Assembly (NCBI RefSeq): GCF_016904675.1 | Contig: NZ_CP070228.1 | Coordinates: forward strand, 930,001-994,000 | DNA from: Arcanobacterium phocisimile | GTDB lineage: Bacteria; Actinomycetota; Actinomycetes; Actinomycetales; Actinomycetaceae | Reading direction: 5' to 3' | DNA: 64,000 nt | In this document: one piece after another, positions 45,884-54,522 of the stretch | Numbering within the stretch: the stretch's first letter is position 1 | Layout: each line of letters begins with the position of its first letter | Notes under the pieces: model-generated | The model's database searches: none | The model's input: only the letters and a program-made list of their open reading frames with translations | Told to the model about the DNA's origin: nothing | Translations under genes and position numbers: made by a program

Positions 45884-46978
45884 TCAGAACTGTTGAGCAG
45901 CAAACCTACCAGCGGCTGCGGCTGCGATGAATGACGTCACGTCTTCATCTAAGCCGCGGCCCATCGTTTTTAACGGCACTGGTGAATTCTGTAACGTCTC
46001 GTAAAGCCTGTCGATTTCGACGAGGCGAGTAGTACATAGTTTGAAAGTCGCTAGCTCGCGCAGATCGTCATCCATTGCTGTCAACCAGGTTTCACTGACT
46101 AAGCCATGAAGTGTGTCAGAGATCTGCGGGACTGCTACATCGCACCCTACTTTGACTACATCGCGTAGCACCCGTAGTGAATGATGCGAAATCCCAAAAT
46201 GACGACCGCGCATATCGGCATTTGATAGTCGCAGGCAAGCAATTGGTTGACCACCGAGCGTATGTACCGCATTCAATGCTTCACCGCATGCGACACCTGA
46301 GAACCCCCAACGCGTACCAGTGCCCAAGTTCCCAGGGCCTTGAGCCACAATCGCAATATCGGCATGCCACACATGACGCGCAGCTAACAGTGCACTGTGG
46401 ACATTCACTGCTTCTAGTTCGCCACCAAACGCCTGACCACAGGTGATCGTTCCGCGAATATGACCTAATTCGGTCAGTTTAGCGCCGGCCATGGAGAACC
46501 AAGCAGGCAGCGCACCACCATCAGTCATGACATACGCAATTGTCAGTTCTGGGTTCGTTTCGCGGATACCGGCAACGATTGCGGGCAACGCCGAATGCAG
46601 ATCTGCAACGATTACTGGCATACCATTAATTGACTCAGCATCGGCAAGCAGCTCATGATAGTCAGACTCTTGTTCGTCAACACCTTGAACCATGTATTGT
46701 TGCGGAGTGTAGCGAGCTTTTACGATATGCCCAGGCTGGGATGGCGGATCTGCTGGCAGTTTGTTTGGCGCAATAACAATCATCATGTATCCGCCAGTAC
46801 CTAAACCGCGTTCGAATGCCGAACCGGAAAGGATAACGTCATCATCGACGTCGAGATTTCCAACTAGTGGAACGTAGCCAAGGGCACGTACTTGACGGCC
46901 ATCGTCCAGAAGAACATTGTATTCGCAAGTCTGACCCCAACTGCGTCGCAGTGAAATAATCTTGCCTCGCCTGTACAT
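45884..46978 (-). CDS. DUF3866 family protein
   Basis: A 364-residue protein of unknown function found in Actinobacteria and some Firmicutes. The N-terminus has a beta-barrel-like segment (GKIISLRRSWGQTCEYNVLLDDGRQVRAL, read in parts), followed by Gly-rich stretches such as TCGQAFGGELEAVNVHSAL, QGPGNLGTGTRWGFSG and RHFGISHHSLRVL, the hallmarks of the family. Three consecutive ATG codons mark the start; the third (46978) is 6 nt from a TAATAT -10 hexamer and is preferred as a leaderless start. Divergent from pafB across only about 30 bp, the usual neighbour. Confidence 0.82.
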   Translation of the reverse strand: MYRRGKIISLRRSWGQTCEYNVLLDDGRQVRALGYVPLVGNLDVDDDVILSGSAFERGLGTGGYMMIVIAPNKLPADPPSQPGHIVKARYTPQQYMVQGVDEQESDYHELLADAESINGMPVIVADLHSALPAIVAGIRETNPELTIAYVMTDGGALPAWFSMAGAKLTELGHIRGTITCGQAFGGELEAVNVHSALLAARHVWHADIAIVAQGPGNLGTGTRWGFSGVACGEALNAVHTLGGQPIACLRLSNADMRGRHFGISHHSLRVLRDVVKVGCDVAVPQISDTLHGLVSETWLTAMDDDLRELATFKLCTTRLVEIDRLYETLQNSPVPLKTMGRGLDEDVTSFIAAAAAGRFAAQQF

Positions 46979-46984
46979 CATCAT

Positions 46985-47014
46985 ATATTAACCATAGTGC
47001 ACTAGAGTTAGAGT
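46985..47014. promoter_or_regulatory. Compact divergent promoter pair, both apparently leaderless
   Basis: For the plus strand, TAGAGT (47003-47008, repeated in tandem at 47009-47014) is followed by 6 nt and the pafB ATG. For the minus strand, TAATAT (46985-46990 reversed) is followed by 6 nt and the third ATG of the DUF3866 gene. Neither start has a ribosome binding site. Each promoter's -35 region would lie within or next to the other gene's start. Confidence 0.5.
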
Positions 47015-47920
47015 ATGCCTACGTCTGCTGAAGAACGTCGTTTTACTCTCCTCACGTTGCTGTCTCGTCAACCAGCAACTCTCGCACAAATTGCGCAACT
47101 TCCTGCCTATCGGGAGCATGAAGGAGTTGCTCAGCAACGCTTGATTGAACGCGATATTCAGACGGTGCGCGAGTCCGGGATTATCATTTCCGTTGATAGT
47201 GACTATCAATATCGGGTAGATACTTCTCAACGCATTGCTGTTAATCTCGAAGATCTGGATGTGACAATCCTGCGTCGTCTTTTGGGGGCAAAGCGGCGGA
47301 CAAACGTTGAAGCTTTCGCGCAATACGCTGCCACGAAAGCATTAGGGCAGGGGATTGTGACCGATAAAATGAGCGCTTATAAACTCAAAGTTCCCCATGG
47401 CGATCACGTCGTCGATATTGCGCAAGCTCTTGAGCAACGTACCCGCATTACTTTCACGTATCTCAAACAGGGTCACGAAGTTAAATATCTAGTCGAGCCG
47501 TGGCGGATTGAAGTGCATTTTGGTGCGTTCTATATGGTGGGTGCGGTGATAAAACGCGACGGGCAATCGGCTCGCGGAGATGTTCGTACGTTTAAACTTT
47601 CACGCCTAAGCGGAAAAGTTTCCTTGCTCGATGAGCCGGTGACGTTACCTGCTGTTTCCGATACTGATTCGGCTCTTTCCCCGGTCGATATCGACGTTTT
47701 TGTTTCAGACCCGCAAATGCCGTTGGCTCGGCGTGGTCAGATAGTTGAAATGCGCGACGATGGAGTTATTGTGCGTTTTGTGGCAGCCGACCGGTGGGAC
47801 ATTGTTGACGATGTGTTGTTCCACAGTGATGATGCTTGTATCGTTGCTCCGGCATGGCTGAGCAACGAAGTTGCGCATCGAATCAAACATGCGAAAGAGG
47901 TGCTCAGTGGGCTTCGGTGA
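47015..47920 (+). CDS. pafB: WYL-domain transcriptional regulator PafB
   Basis: A 301-residue protein with an N-terminal winged-helix DNA-binding region (AEERRFTLLTLLSRQPATLAQIAQ) and a WYL domain in the middle (RTRITFTYLKQGHEVKYLVEPWRIEVHFGAFYMVGA, seen in pieces), followed by the WCX extension. With PafC it controls the DNA-damage response in mycobacteria independent of LexA/RecA, sensing probably single-stranded DNA. It is followed by pafC with a 14-bp overlap. Leaderless start proposed. Confidence 0.88.
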   Translation: MPTSAEERRFTLLTLLSRQPATLAQIAQLPAYREHEGVAQQRLIERDIQTVRESGIIISVDSDYQYRVDTSQRIAVNLEDLDVTILRRLLGAKRRTNVEAFAQYAATKALGQGIVTDKMSAYKLKVPHGDHVVDIAQALEQRTRITFTYLKQGHEVKYLVEPWRIEVHFGAFYMVGAVIKRDGQSARGDVRTFKLSRLSGKVSLLDEPVTLPAVSDTDSALSPVDIDVFVSDPQMPLARRGQIVEMRDDGVIVRFVAADRWDIVDDVLFHSDDACIVAPAWLSNEVAHRIKHAKEVLSGLR

Positions 47921-48821
47921 CCTTTCTTTATCTCGTAAGCACGCCATGGTGGAGTTTCTGCAGTCTCAATCTGGGGTGACGCTGGGGGAGTTGGCACATC
48001 GTTTCGGCACCTCCTGGCAGGTGATGCGCGATGAGATTCAACAGTTGGCTACTATCGAACTAGTCAGCGGATCATTTTTTGATACCCCGTTCGACGTGTG
48101 GATTGCCGACGAAGACCCCACCGCTGACTCGCTCATCTACGTTACCGGAATTGACGACGTCGGCGCGCCCACGCTGTCCTTGGCTGAAGTTGTGTCGTTG
48201 CTGGGAGCTACCGATATTGCGATGCTCTCGGCAGACCGCGACGATACGCAGGCGTTAGCAGCGTTCCGCCAACGGATCGTGGAGGCAACGACGCAGGCTG
48301 GATATGAGTCTGTTTTATGGCCAGCACCTCAGCTCCAAGCGCCTGTAGATGTGCTTGATGTTATCAGTACAGCATTGACCTCGCAGCGTTCGGTAGTGAT
48401 TGAGTATTGGAAGAATGTGACCGGACAGCTAGAGCGCGCTGAGATCGAGGTTCAGCCGGTAACGCTGACCTATGTTCCGTATCCCTTGTTGATTGCGGCA
48501 AACGAGTCAGGGGACGTGCGCCGGTATCGGTTTGATCGGATCACCCAGGCGCGGTTGGGTTCAACACCGGTTTCGGCTCGGCTGGTGCGCAAGGTTTCTT
48601 CTGCGGCACAAGCGCAGTCGGGCGTTGTGGGTGAGCGGATTCGCTTGGTGTGTGGTCCAGGCGCACGTTGGGTGAGTGAGGAAGTCCCAGATGCTGTGCT
48701 GGTGAGGAGCGTCGATGGCTGTGATATTTTTGAGCTTCCGATTCGCTCCACCCAGTGGTTGTTTTCGTTGTTAGTCCGTTTGGGGGACACTGTCACACGT
48801 GTGGAACGTGTAGAAGGATGA
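47907..48821 (+). CDS. pafC: WYL-domain transcriptional regulator PafC
   Basis: Paralogue and partner of PafB; 304 residues from GTG 47907. HTH near the N-terminus (GVTLGELAHRFGTSWQVMRDEIQ), WYL domain around QRSVVIEYWKNVTGQLERAEIEVQPVTL and YPLLIAANESGDVRRYRFDRIT (read in parts). AGAGG lies 7-10 nt before this GTG, inside pafB; an earlier ATG at 47871 would extend deep into pafB and is not favoured. The gene is followed by helY after 4 bp. tatA and tatC, which usually intervene in Actinobacteria, are missing here. Confidence 0.88.
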   Translation: MGFGDLSLSRKHAMVEFLQSQSGVTLGELAHRFGTSWQVMRDEIQQLATIELVSGSFFDTPFDVWIADEDPTADSLIYVTGIDDVGAPTLSLAEVVSLLGATDIAMLSADRDDTQALAAFRQRIVEATTQAGYESVLWPAPQLQAPVDVLDVISTALTSQRSVVIEYWKNVTGQLERAEIEVQPVTLTYVPYPLLIAANESGDVRRYRFDRITQARLGSTPVSARLVRKVSSAAQAQSGVVGERIRLVCGPGARWVSEEVPDAVLVRSVDGCDIFELPIRSTQWLFSLLVRLGDTVTRVERVEG

Positions 48822-48825
48822 TCGC

Positions 48826-51429
48826 GTGTTAGATCTTGTTATTGACCATATTATCGATCAGTATGATGCTCGCGGTATCACGTTAGATCAGTTCCAGATT
48901 GATGCGATGACGGCGCTGGGGAAGGGCCGCGACGTCTTCGTCAGTGCGCCAACGGGTTCAGGGAAAACCGTGGTGGCTGAGTGCGCGGTGGAGTTTGCGT
49001 TAGCTTCCTCGAGCAGGTGTATCTATACGGCGCCAATTAAGGCGTTGTCGAATCAGAAATTTAAAGATCTCCAGGCGCGTTATGGCGAAGAGTACGTCGG
49101 TTTGGTTACGGGCGATGTGGTGATTAATCGTGAGGCGCAGATTCTGGTGGTCACCACTGAAGTTGTTCGCAACATGTTGCTCACGCGCGACTCTGAGATT
49201 GCTGACATTGGTTACGTGGTTTTGGATGAGGTGCATTTCCTCGGTGATCCGTTCCGTGGGCCGGTGTGGGAAGAAATTATTTTGCAGCTTCCGGGTTCGG
49301 CGCGGCTGGTGTCGCTCTCGGCGACGGTTGCCAATATTGACGAGTTCACCTCGTGGTTGCGTTCGGTGCGTGGCACTACTGAGGTTGTGACGTCGATGGT
49401 GCGTCCGGTTCCGTTGGAGCAGTTCGTGGCAACGAAGCGTTCGATTGTGCCGCTTTTTGACGACGAAGGCGGGGCAGCGTTTCGGCCGCAGCGTTCTGCG
49501 ACGAACGAAGATGCGGGACGTCGACGACGGGGGAAGCCGGCTGCTCGCCGTCGTCAAGTGTTGCGCATGGTGCAAGAGCGCGGAATGCTTCCAGCGATTC
49601 ATTTTATTTTTTCGCGTAAGGGCTGCGACCAGGCGGTGGCTGACTTGCTCGATGCCGATGTTTTCTTAACCTCGAAGGCGGAAAGTGACCAGATTCGGCA
49701 ACGGTTGGCGACGCTCACGGCGTCGTTGAGTGTGGCCGATGCGCGCACGATCCGTTTCGGATTTTGGGCTAAGGCACTTTCGCGTGGTTTTGCGGCGCAT
49801 CACGCCGGTATGTTCCCGGCGATTAAGGAGCTTGCTGAGGAGCTCATGGATGCCGGGTTGCTCAAGCTCGTCTATGCGACCGGTACGTTGGCGTTGGGTG
49901 TCGATATGCCGGTGCGTACGGTAATTATCGAAGACTTAATCAAGTGGAACGGTGAAGATTTCGTTGCGATTGGGGCAACGGAATACACGCAGCTGATTGG
50001 GCGTGCGGGCCGGCGCGGCAAGGATAGCCACGGCAACGCGGTTGTGGTTGCGACCCCTGATCTAGATGTCGATCATTTGTTGCGTATTGGCTCGGGCGAA
50101 GTTGATCAGCTGATGTCGGCATTTTTCCCGTCCTACAATACGGTGGTGAATCTGCTGAGCTATTACACCTATGATCAGGCGCGGGCGATTATGGGTCAGT
50201 CGTTTGCGCAGTATCAAAAGAATGCGGATCTGGGTCAGATCGAAGCTAAGTTGGGGCGTATTGATCGGCGTATCGCGCGAATTTCGCAGACGTTGAATGC
50301 TTCGTGTGAACTGGGTTCGGTTACGGAGTATCTGGATTTGCTCCAGGCTGCTGGCCGGGCGTCGAAGGCGGAACGACGTCGTGCGAAGGAATCCTACAAG
50401 CAGGAAATCGATGATTCATGGAATGCGGTTGTTACCGGCATGCTCTATGCGTTCGCGCGTGGAGGCGAGCTTGATTATGGCGTGGTGCTTTCGATTTCGG
50501 AGCGCAAGATTCGCGTGGTTGATATTTATGGTGAGCTGTTTTGGGTGCGCCGCGATGATTTGTCCTCCCAGCTGCGCGAGCTTGGCTTTTTCGATATTCC
50601 GTTTGGCCGCTCGGTTCGTGACCGTCAGGTGCGTAATGATATTGCGGAGTTGATTGAGGATCGGGTTGCCGAACGTGTAGATCTGGATCTCGACGCCGAT
50701 TTGGAGCGTTCGTGGGATCGGCATGCGGTGCGCACCTCGCCTGTACTCGAAGCTCATCCAGTGCATTCATGCCCGGAGCGTTACGAGCATCGCCGTGCTG
50801 GTAGTGAGTATATGACGTTGATGGACCGCAAGCGCGAACTGTTGCAGTTGCGCGATTCTTATGAAGGATCGGTGGCTCGCGAGTTTGATGCGACGGTGAG
50901 TGTGTTGGAGAATTTGGGCTATCTACGTTTTGTTGATGATAGGGTCAAACTTGGTGTGGGTGGATCGTTGTTGAAAGGTATCCACAGCGAAGCTGACGCG
51001 CTGACTGTCATGTGCATGTCGGAGCCGATTTTTGCTGAGCTTTCGCCGGCTAAGTTCGCCGGCGTATGTTCGGCGTTGTTGTGCGATCGCCGGTTTGCTT
51101 CGCAACGTCCGCGTGATCCGCAGTTGCGGGCGGCTTGGGAGCGTATCGAAGCGAATATGGAAGACTTGGTGGCTCGCGAATCGGCAGCTGGCATTGTGCG
51201 TACTGGTGTTCCGACTCCGGGTGGTATTGAGGCGTTCACGTTGCTTGCCAGTGGCGCTGATTTGGAAGCTGCGGTTGCTTCATCACGGCTAGCGGTTGGC
51301 GATATTGTGAATGCGAACCGGCGTTTAATTGATATCTTGGGCCAGTTGGTTGATATCGGCTCCGATAGTTGGTTGGGGGAGAGCGCATACCAGGCTCGCG
51401 AACTACTCCGGCGCTGGGATTGGAACTGA
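48826..51429 (+). CDS. helY: Ski2-like superfamily II RNA/DNA helicase HelY
   Basis: An 867-residue helicase: Q-like FQIDAMTALGKGRDVFVSAP then motif I APTGSGKTVVAE, motif Ia TAPIKALSNQKF, motif II as DEVH, motif III SATVAN, helicase C with ATGTLALGVDMPVRTVI and QLIGRAGRRG. The C-terminal third (Arg/Glu-rich, WRRDDLSSQL... to the DSHCT-like end) matches Mtr4/Ski2 homologues of Actinobacteria. Probable role in RNA processing or decay. Start GTG 48826 with GAAGGATG upstream. The pafB-pafC-helY order is typical. Confidence 0.92.
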   Translation: MLDLVIDHIIDQYDARGITLDQFQIDAMTALGKGRDVFVSAPTGSGKTVVAECAVEFALASSSRCIYTAPIKALSNQKFKDLQARYGEEYVGLVTGDVVINREAQILVVTTEVVRNMLLTRDSEIADIGYVVLDEVHFLGDPFRGPVWEEIILQLPGSARLVSLSATVANIDEFTSWLRSVRGTTEVVTSMVRPVPLEQFVATKRSIVPLFDDEGGAAFRPQRSATNEDAGRRRRGKPAARRRQVLRMVQERGMLPAIHFIFSRKGCDQAVADLLDADVFLTSKAESDQIRQRLATLTASLSVADARTIRFGFWAKALSRGFAAHHAGMFPAIKELAEELMDAGLLKLVYATGTLALGVDMPVRTVIIEDLIKWNGEDFVAIGATEYTQLIGRAGRRGKDSHGNAVVVATPDLDVDHLLRIGSGEVDQLMSAFFPSYNTVVNLLSYYTYDQARAIMGQSFAQYQKNADLGQIEAKLGRIDRRIARISQTLNASCELGSVTEYLDLLQAAGRASKAERRRAKESYKQEIDDSWNAVVTGMLYAFARGGELDYGVVLSISERKIRVVDIYGELFWVRRDDLSSQLRELGFFDIPFGRSVRDRQVRNDIAELIEDRVAERVDLDLDADLERSWDRHAVRTSPVLEAHPVHSCPERYEHRRAGSEYMTLMDRKRELLQLRDSYEGSVAREFDATVSVLENLGYLRFVDDRVKLGVGGSLLKGIHSEADALTVMCMSEPIFAELSPAKFAGVCSALLCDRRFASQRPRDPQLRAAWERIEANMEDLVARESAAGIVRTGVPTPGGIEAFTLLASGADLEAAVASSRLAVGDIVNANRRLIDILGQLVDIGSDSWLGESAYQARELLRRWDWN

Positions 51430-51442
51430 AATGCTTACCCAC

Positions 51443-51461
51443 CATATGTCGATGACATATG
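51443..51461. promoter_or_regulatory. Inverted repeat after helY
   Basis: CATATGTC and its complement GACATATG flank a GAT centre (8-3-8, perfect), 14 nt after helY. It may be a weak terminator or an operator. The palindrome GACATATGTC at its right edge (51454-51463) also occurs at 58545-58554 in the tRNA terminator. Confidence 0.4.
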
Positions 51462-51512
51462 TCACATACCGCGAAGTTAAGCGGTAAACACGGGTGTCCA
51501 AAATTTGACAAG

Positions 51513-51648
51513 TATAATCGGTTGAGGGCTTTATGTATCGTCGATAGGCTTGGCGGTATACCCACTAGATGTGAGTAAGGCTCTCATTCGCGTTCGATAG
51601 AAAACGACCCCGGTCGGTCCGAGGTTCGCGAGTGGGGGCCTTGTTTTT
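51513..51648 (+). ncRNA. Putative structured leader of lnt or small RNA ending in a T tract
   Basis: A perfect -10 box TATAAT (51513-51518) would start an RNA near 51525. The predicted RNA can form nested pairings: CCCAC (51561-51565) with GTGGG (51632-51636), TCGCG (51588-51592) with CGCGA (51627-51631), and an inner CGAC/GTCG hairpin (51605-51608, 51613-51616). A run CCTTGTTTTT follows immediately (51639-51648), as in a transcription terminator. No family is recognised. A clear -35 is not seen, so confidence is limited. Confidence 0.35.
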
Positions 51649-51671
51649 CACAAAAAATCGTGGAGCGTAAC

Positions 51672-53195
51672 GTGCAGATATATTTGAGATTGCTACTAGC
51701 AATAAGCGGAGGGCTAGCCTTCTGGGGAGCACACGCACCTTTGTCGTGGTGGCCGTTAGTTGCCGTTGGTATGAGTTTCTTATGGTTCAGTGTCTACCGT
51801 ATGCCTGTTATGCGGGCGATGGGCTTAGGTGGCTTGTGGGGGCTTGCTTTCTTTATTCCGCACACTGCGTGGGCTGCCACTGCAGCAGGATCTGTGCTTG
51901 CGCTGGTTGGCTTAGCACTCAGCCAGGCATCCTTTATTGCGGTACTGGCCGCAATGTGGTCCCAGATATCATACTTGACGCCTACTTGGGCGTGGCTATG
52001 GGCGAGCATTTCGTGGGTGGGTATCGAACATCTTCGCGCTAGCATTCCGTTTGGCGGTATGCCGTGGGGAAAGATAGCTTTCGCACTGAACGATTCACCA
52101 CTTGTACGCCTAGCACCGATAGGTTCGACGCTTCTCGTTGGCTTGTTTGCGGTAGCTGTTTCGATTCTTCTTGCCCAGGCACTGTTCTACCTTCCCCGCA
52201 AATTCTTTACTGCTATGAGCTCTGTCGCCTTCGCTTGTGCTTTGGCGATCTTCCCATTGATTTTACCGCTCGGTGGCAAGCCTACTGGGCAATTCGCGAT
52301 TGGTGTCGTTCAAGGCGGTTCGCCAACGAAAACTGCGATTCCGGACGGGTGGAAGCGTGCACTCCAGGTTACGAGCAATCACGTTGAGCAGGCTCGCCAG
52401 ATCACTCATGCTGATCTCATTGTGCTTCCAGAATCGACTTCTGATCGTGATGTGCGCACCGATGAAGAAAGCGGAAACTTACTACGATCGCTCGTTGGTG
52501 AAGTAAACACGCCAATCATGTTTGGGACCCAAGAATATACCGATGAGGGACGGTATAACGATTACTTAGTTATGGGGATAGATGGCAAAATTATCGGACG
52601 TTACTCAAAGCAACACCCCGTGCCATTTGGCGAGTATATTCCGTTCCGTGAGGCTTTGAGTGATGTTTCGGCGTCGATCGCGGAAGTTATCAGCCAAGTC
52701 ACGGTTGATATGTTTCCGGGAACTGGGCCTGCGCAACTGATTGTGCCCACTGGCAGGGGGGAAGTGGCGGTTGCGACGCCGATTTGTTTCGAAGTTGCCT
52801 ATGATCGCCTCATATCGGATGGTGTTATCGGAGTTGAGCGCCCATCTGGACTTATTGTTGTCCCGACCAATAATGCATCATTTGGGGATTCTGGTGAACC
52901 TTATCAACAGTTTGCGATGACTCGGTTTAGGGCGATGGAACACGGTAGAAGTGCTGTCCAAGTCTCGACTACAGGAGTGAGTGGGGTAGTTGAAGCCAAT
53001 GGCGTCGTACGTTATCAAACGTCTGTAGGAGAACAGGATAGTGCAACGGTATCGGTTCCGCTCTATACGCATGTAACGTTTGCTACGCGTACCGCACATA
53101 TCCGGGAGTATCTGGGATACGCGTGCGCGGCTATTGGTGTTATTGTGTCTATTTACGCTTATCGGCGCCGCTCGCAGAGCAAACGACGCCGATAA
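51672..53195 (+). CDS. lnt: Apolipoprotein N-acyltransferase
   Basis: Adds the third acyl chain to lipoproteins at the outer face of the membrane. From GTG 51672 the protein has 507 residues: about eight N-terminal helices, then a CN-hydrolase domain with the catalytic triad in IVLPESTS (Glu), SKQHPVPFGEY (Lys) and TPICFEVAY (Cys). A final helix precedes a basic tail (RRRSQSKRRR). The start is chosen because GGAG lies 7 nt before this GTG; GTG 51660 is in frame but has no site. The usual partner ppm1 (dolichol-phosphate mannose synthase) is absent. rbpA is convergent. Confidence 0.93.
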   Translation: MQIYLRLLLAISGGLAFWGAHAPLSWWPLVAVGMSFLWFSVYRMPVMRAMGLGGLWGLAFFIPHTAWAATAAGSVLALVGLALSQASFIAVLAAMWSQISYLTPTWAWLWASISWVGIEHLRASIPFGGMPWGKIAFALNDSPLVRLAPIGSTLLVGLFAVAVSILLAQALFYLPRKFFTAMSSVAFACALAIFPLILPLGGKPTGQFAIGVVQGGSPTKTAIPDGWKRALQVTSNHVEQARQITHADLIVLPESTSDRDVRTDEESGNLLRSLVGEVNTPIMFGTQEYTDEGRYNDYLVMGIDGKIIGRYSKQHPVPFGEYIPFREALSDVSASIAEVISQVTVDMFPGTGPAQLIVPTGRGEVAVATPICFEVAYDRLISDGVIGVERPSGLIVVPTNNASFGDSGEPYQQFAMTRFRAMEHGRSAVQVSTTGVSGVVEANGVVRYQTSVGEQDSATVSVPLYTHVTFATRTAHIREYLGYACAAIGVIVSIYAYRRRSQSKRRR

Positions 53196-53223
53196 ATATT
53201 ATGTCAGATTCGTCCTGGTGTAT

Positions 53224-53580
53224 TTACGAATGACGACGTACGTAAAGTCGGCCAGTACGAAGCAGTTCCAGACGCTCGTCAAGCAGAACCTGAAGTTCTT
53301 CCTCTGAACGGCGTTCGAGCAGCATGTCCCAGTGGGTGCGAGCTGGCTTAACGACTTTCTCCTCGCCATCTTCGCCGTGGTCGCCAATCAATTTTGCTTC
53401 AGCGCCACACTTGCATTCCCACGTTGCTGGAACGTCAGCATCGAGTGCGAGAGTGATTGTGAACTTGTGGCCACGTTCGCACAGGTATGTTTCCTCATGA
53501 CGCTCAACAAGTGCAACGCCGATATCTGACTCGAGAGAGTTTGCGCCAATTTTCATTCCGCGCAAAGAACGTTCTACCAT
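53224..53580 (-). CDS. rbpA: RNA polymerase-binding protein RbpA
   Basis: Essential transcription activator of Actinobacteria that binds sigma A and the core enzyme. The 118-residue protein has the N-terminal tail (MVERSLRGMKIGANSLESD), the core domain with CERGHKFTITLA and WECKCGAEAKL, and the C-terminal sigma-interaction helix (RRSEEELQVLLDERLELLR). Very characteristic for the phylum. ATG 53580 preceded by AAAGGAAA. Its upstream region contains a 14-bp palindrome. Confidence 0.96.
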   Translation of the reverse strand: MVERSLRGMKIGANSLESDIGVALVERHEETYLCERGHKFTITLALDADVPATWECKCGAEAKLIGDHGEDGEEKVVKPARTHWDMLLERRSEEELQVLLDERLELLRTGRLYVRRHS

Positions 53581-53680
53581 GAGATTTCCTTTCGTTTATG
53601 ACTGATAACAGTTTATCGGATTCGAATGTGGTGCCAAGAAACGCCTGGTAGCGCGGGGAAATGAGATCAACCCAAATCCG

Positions 53681-53694
53681 ATAATGTACATTAT
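53681..53694. promoter_or_regulatory. 14-bp palindrome upstream of rbpA (operator candidate)
   Basis: ATAATGTACATTAT is perfectly symmetrical and lies about 100 nt upstream of the rbpA start, next to TTGACA read on the minus strand (53695-53700). It may be a repressor or activator site of rbpA. No neighbouring regulator is implicated. Confidence 0.35.
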
Positions 53695-53789
53695 GTCAAA
53701 TAATAGAAAATGGAGATAGCAATTTGAGAGTGACGCTACTGCAGGCTCCGTAGGCACCTCCGCTACTCTGGTGGAATCCACTTGCGCAA

Positions 53790-53824
53790 AATTTTGAGGC
53801 CCACTACGTGTGGGCCTCAAAATT
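53790..53824 (-). terminator. Terminator of the MerR-family gene
   Basis: A 15-bp stem (arms 53790-53804 and 53810-53824, core GAGGCCCAC) with 5-nt loop and flanking A/T runs, 9 nt beyond the stop of the minus-strand MerR gene. The T run on the minus strand (CAAAATT reversed) makes it a normal intrinsic terminator. Confidence 0.85.
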
Positions 53825-53832
53825 GAAAAAGT

Positions 53833-54396
53833 TTATTGTGCTGAAGCGATTTTTGCTTTGCGTCGCTCGGCAAGCTCGTCAACGACTTCGTCGTGAATGC
53901 GCATGGTTGGAATTTCGCTGAGTGATCCTTCAACTTCACGCCACACTTTACCGAGTGCAATGCCGAAGACTCCCTGACCACCGTTGATAAGGTCGATAAC
54001 TTCATCGTTTGACGTACACAGGTAAACTGACGCGCCATCAGACATAAGTGTTACTGACGCGAGATCATCAACACCGTATTCGGCAAGCTGGGTGATAGCA
54101 ACTCGGATTTGCTGGAGAGAAACGCCGGTATCAAGTAGACGCTTGACAATCTTCAGGACAAGAACATCTCGGAACGAATATAGACGCTGTGAACCTGAGC
54201 CGAGTGCGTTTTGAATCGATGGCTCAACTACCCCGGTACGTGCCCAATGGTCTAGTTGGCGATAAGTGATGCCAATGGCGCGGCAAACAGCTGGGCCTCG
54301 GTAACCTGTTTCAGTATCGAGATCTGGCAGCGTATCGCCAAAAAGCATCTGTTGTGCTCTCTGCGGGTGTACGGTGTGTGCAGTACCGTCAGTCAC
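53833..54396 (-). CDS. MerR-family transcriptional regulator
   Basis: A 187-residue regulator with an N-terminal winged-helix: YRGPAVCRAIGITYRQLDHWARTGVVEPS, then SGSQRLYSFRDVLVLKIVKRLLDTGVSLQQIR (read in pieces), matching the MerR fold. The second half is a mixed domain (LMSDGASVYLCTSNDEVIDL) that may sense a ligand or partner. Homologues are the second MerR gene in the garA-ftsR cluster of Actinobacteria. GTG start with a GGAGGG ribosome binding site. The bifunctional nuclease (DUF151) that usually separates the two MerR genes is absent. Confidence 0.88.
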   Translation of the reverse strand: MTDGTAHTVHPQRAQQMLFGDTLPDLDTETGYRGPAVCRAIGITYRQLDHWARTGVVEPSIQNALGSGSQRLYSFRDVLVLKIVKRLLDTGVSLQQIRVAITQLAEYGVDDLASVTLMSDGASVYLCTSNDEVIDLINGGQGVFGIALGKVWREVEGSLSEIPTMRIHDEVVDELAERRKAKIASAQ

Positions 54397-54522
54397 GGAC
54401 CCTCCTAGTGGAATGTTTCTACTTCTAGGTTATTACCCCGCAGCGATTTTTCCAACGACATTCTTGAAGTAATTTCGGCGTGTTGCGACGCCGTGTCTCA
54501 AGTTCAACTTTAAGTTTTGTGG

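Noticed and set aside
51541-51650. Known riboswitch, T-box or SRP RNA before lnt
   Set aside because: None of the conserved T-box, lysine, SAM, cobalamin, fluoride or SRP (GGTC..GGAAGCA) motifs could be found; left as an unassigned structured region.
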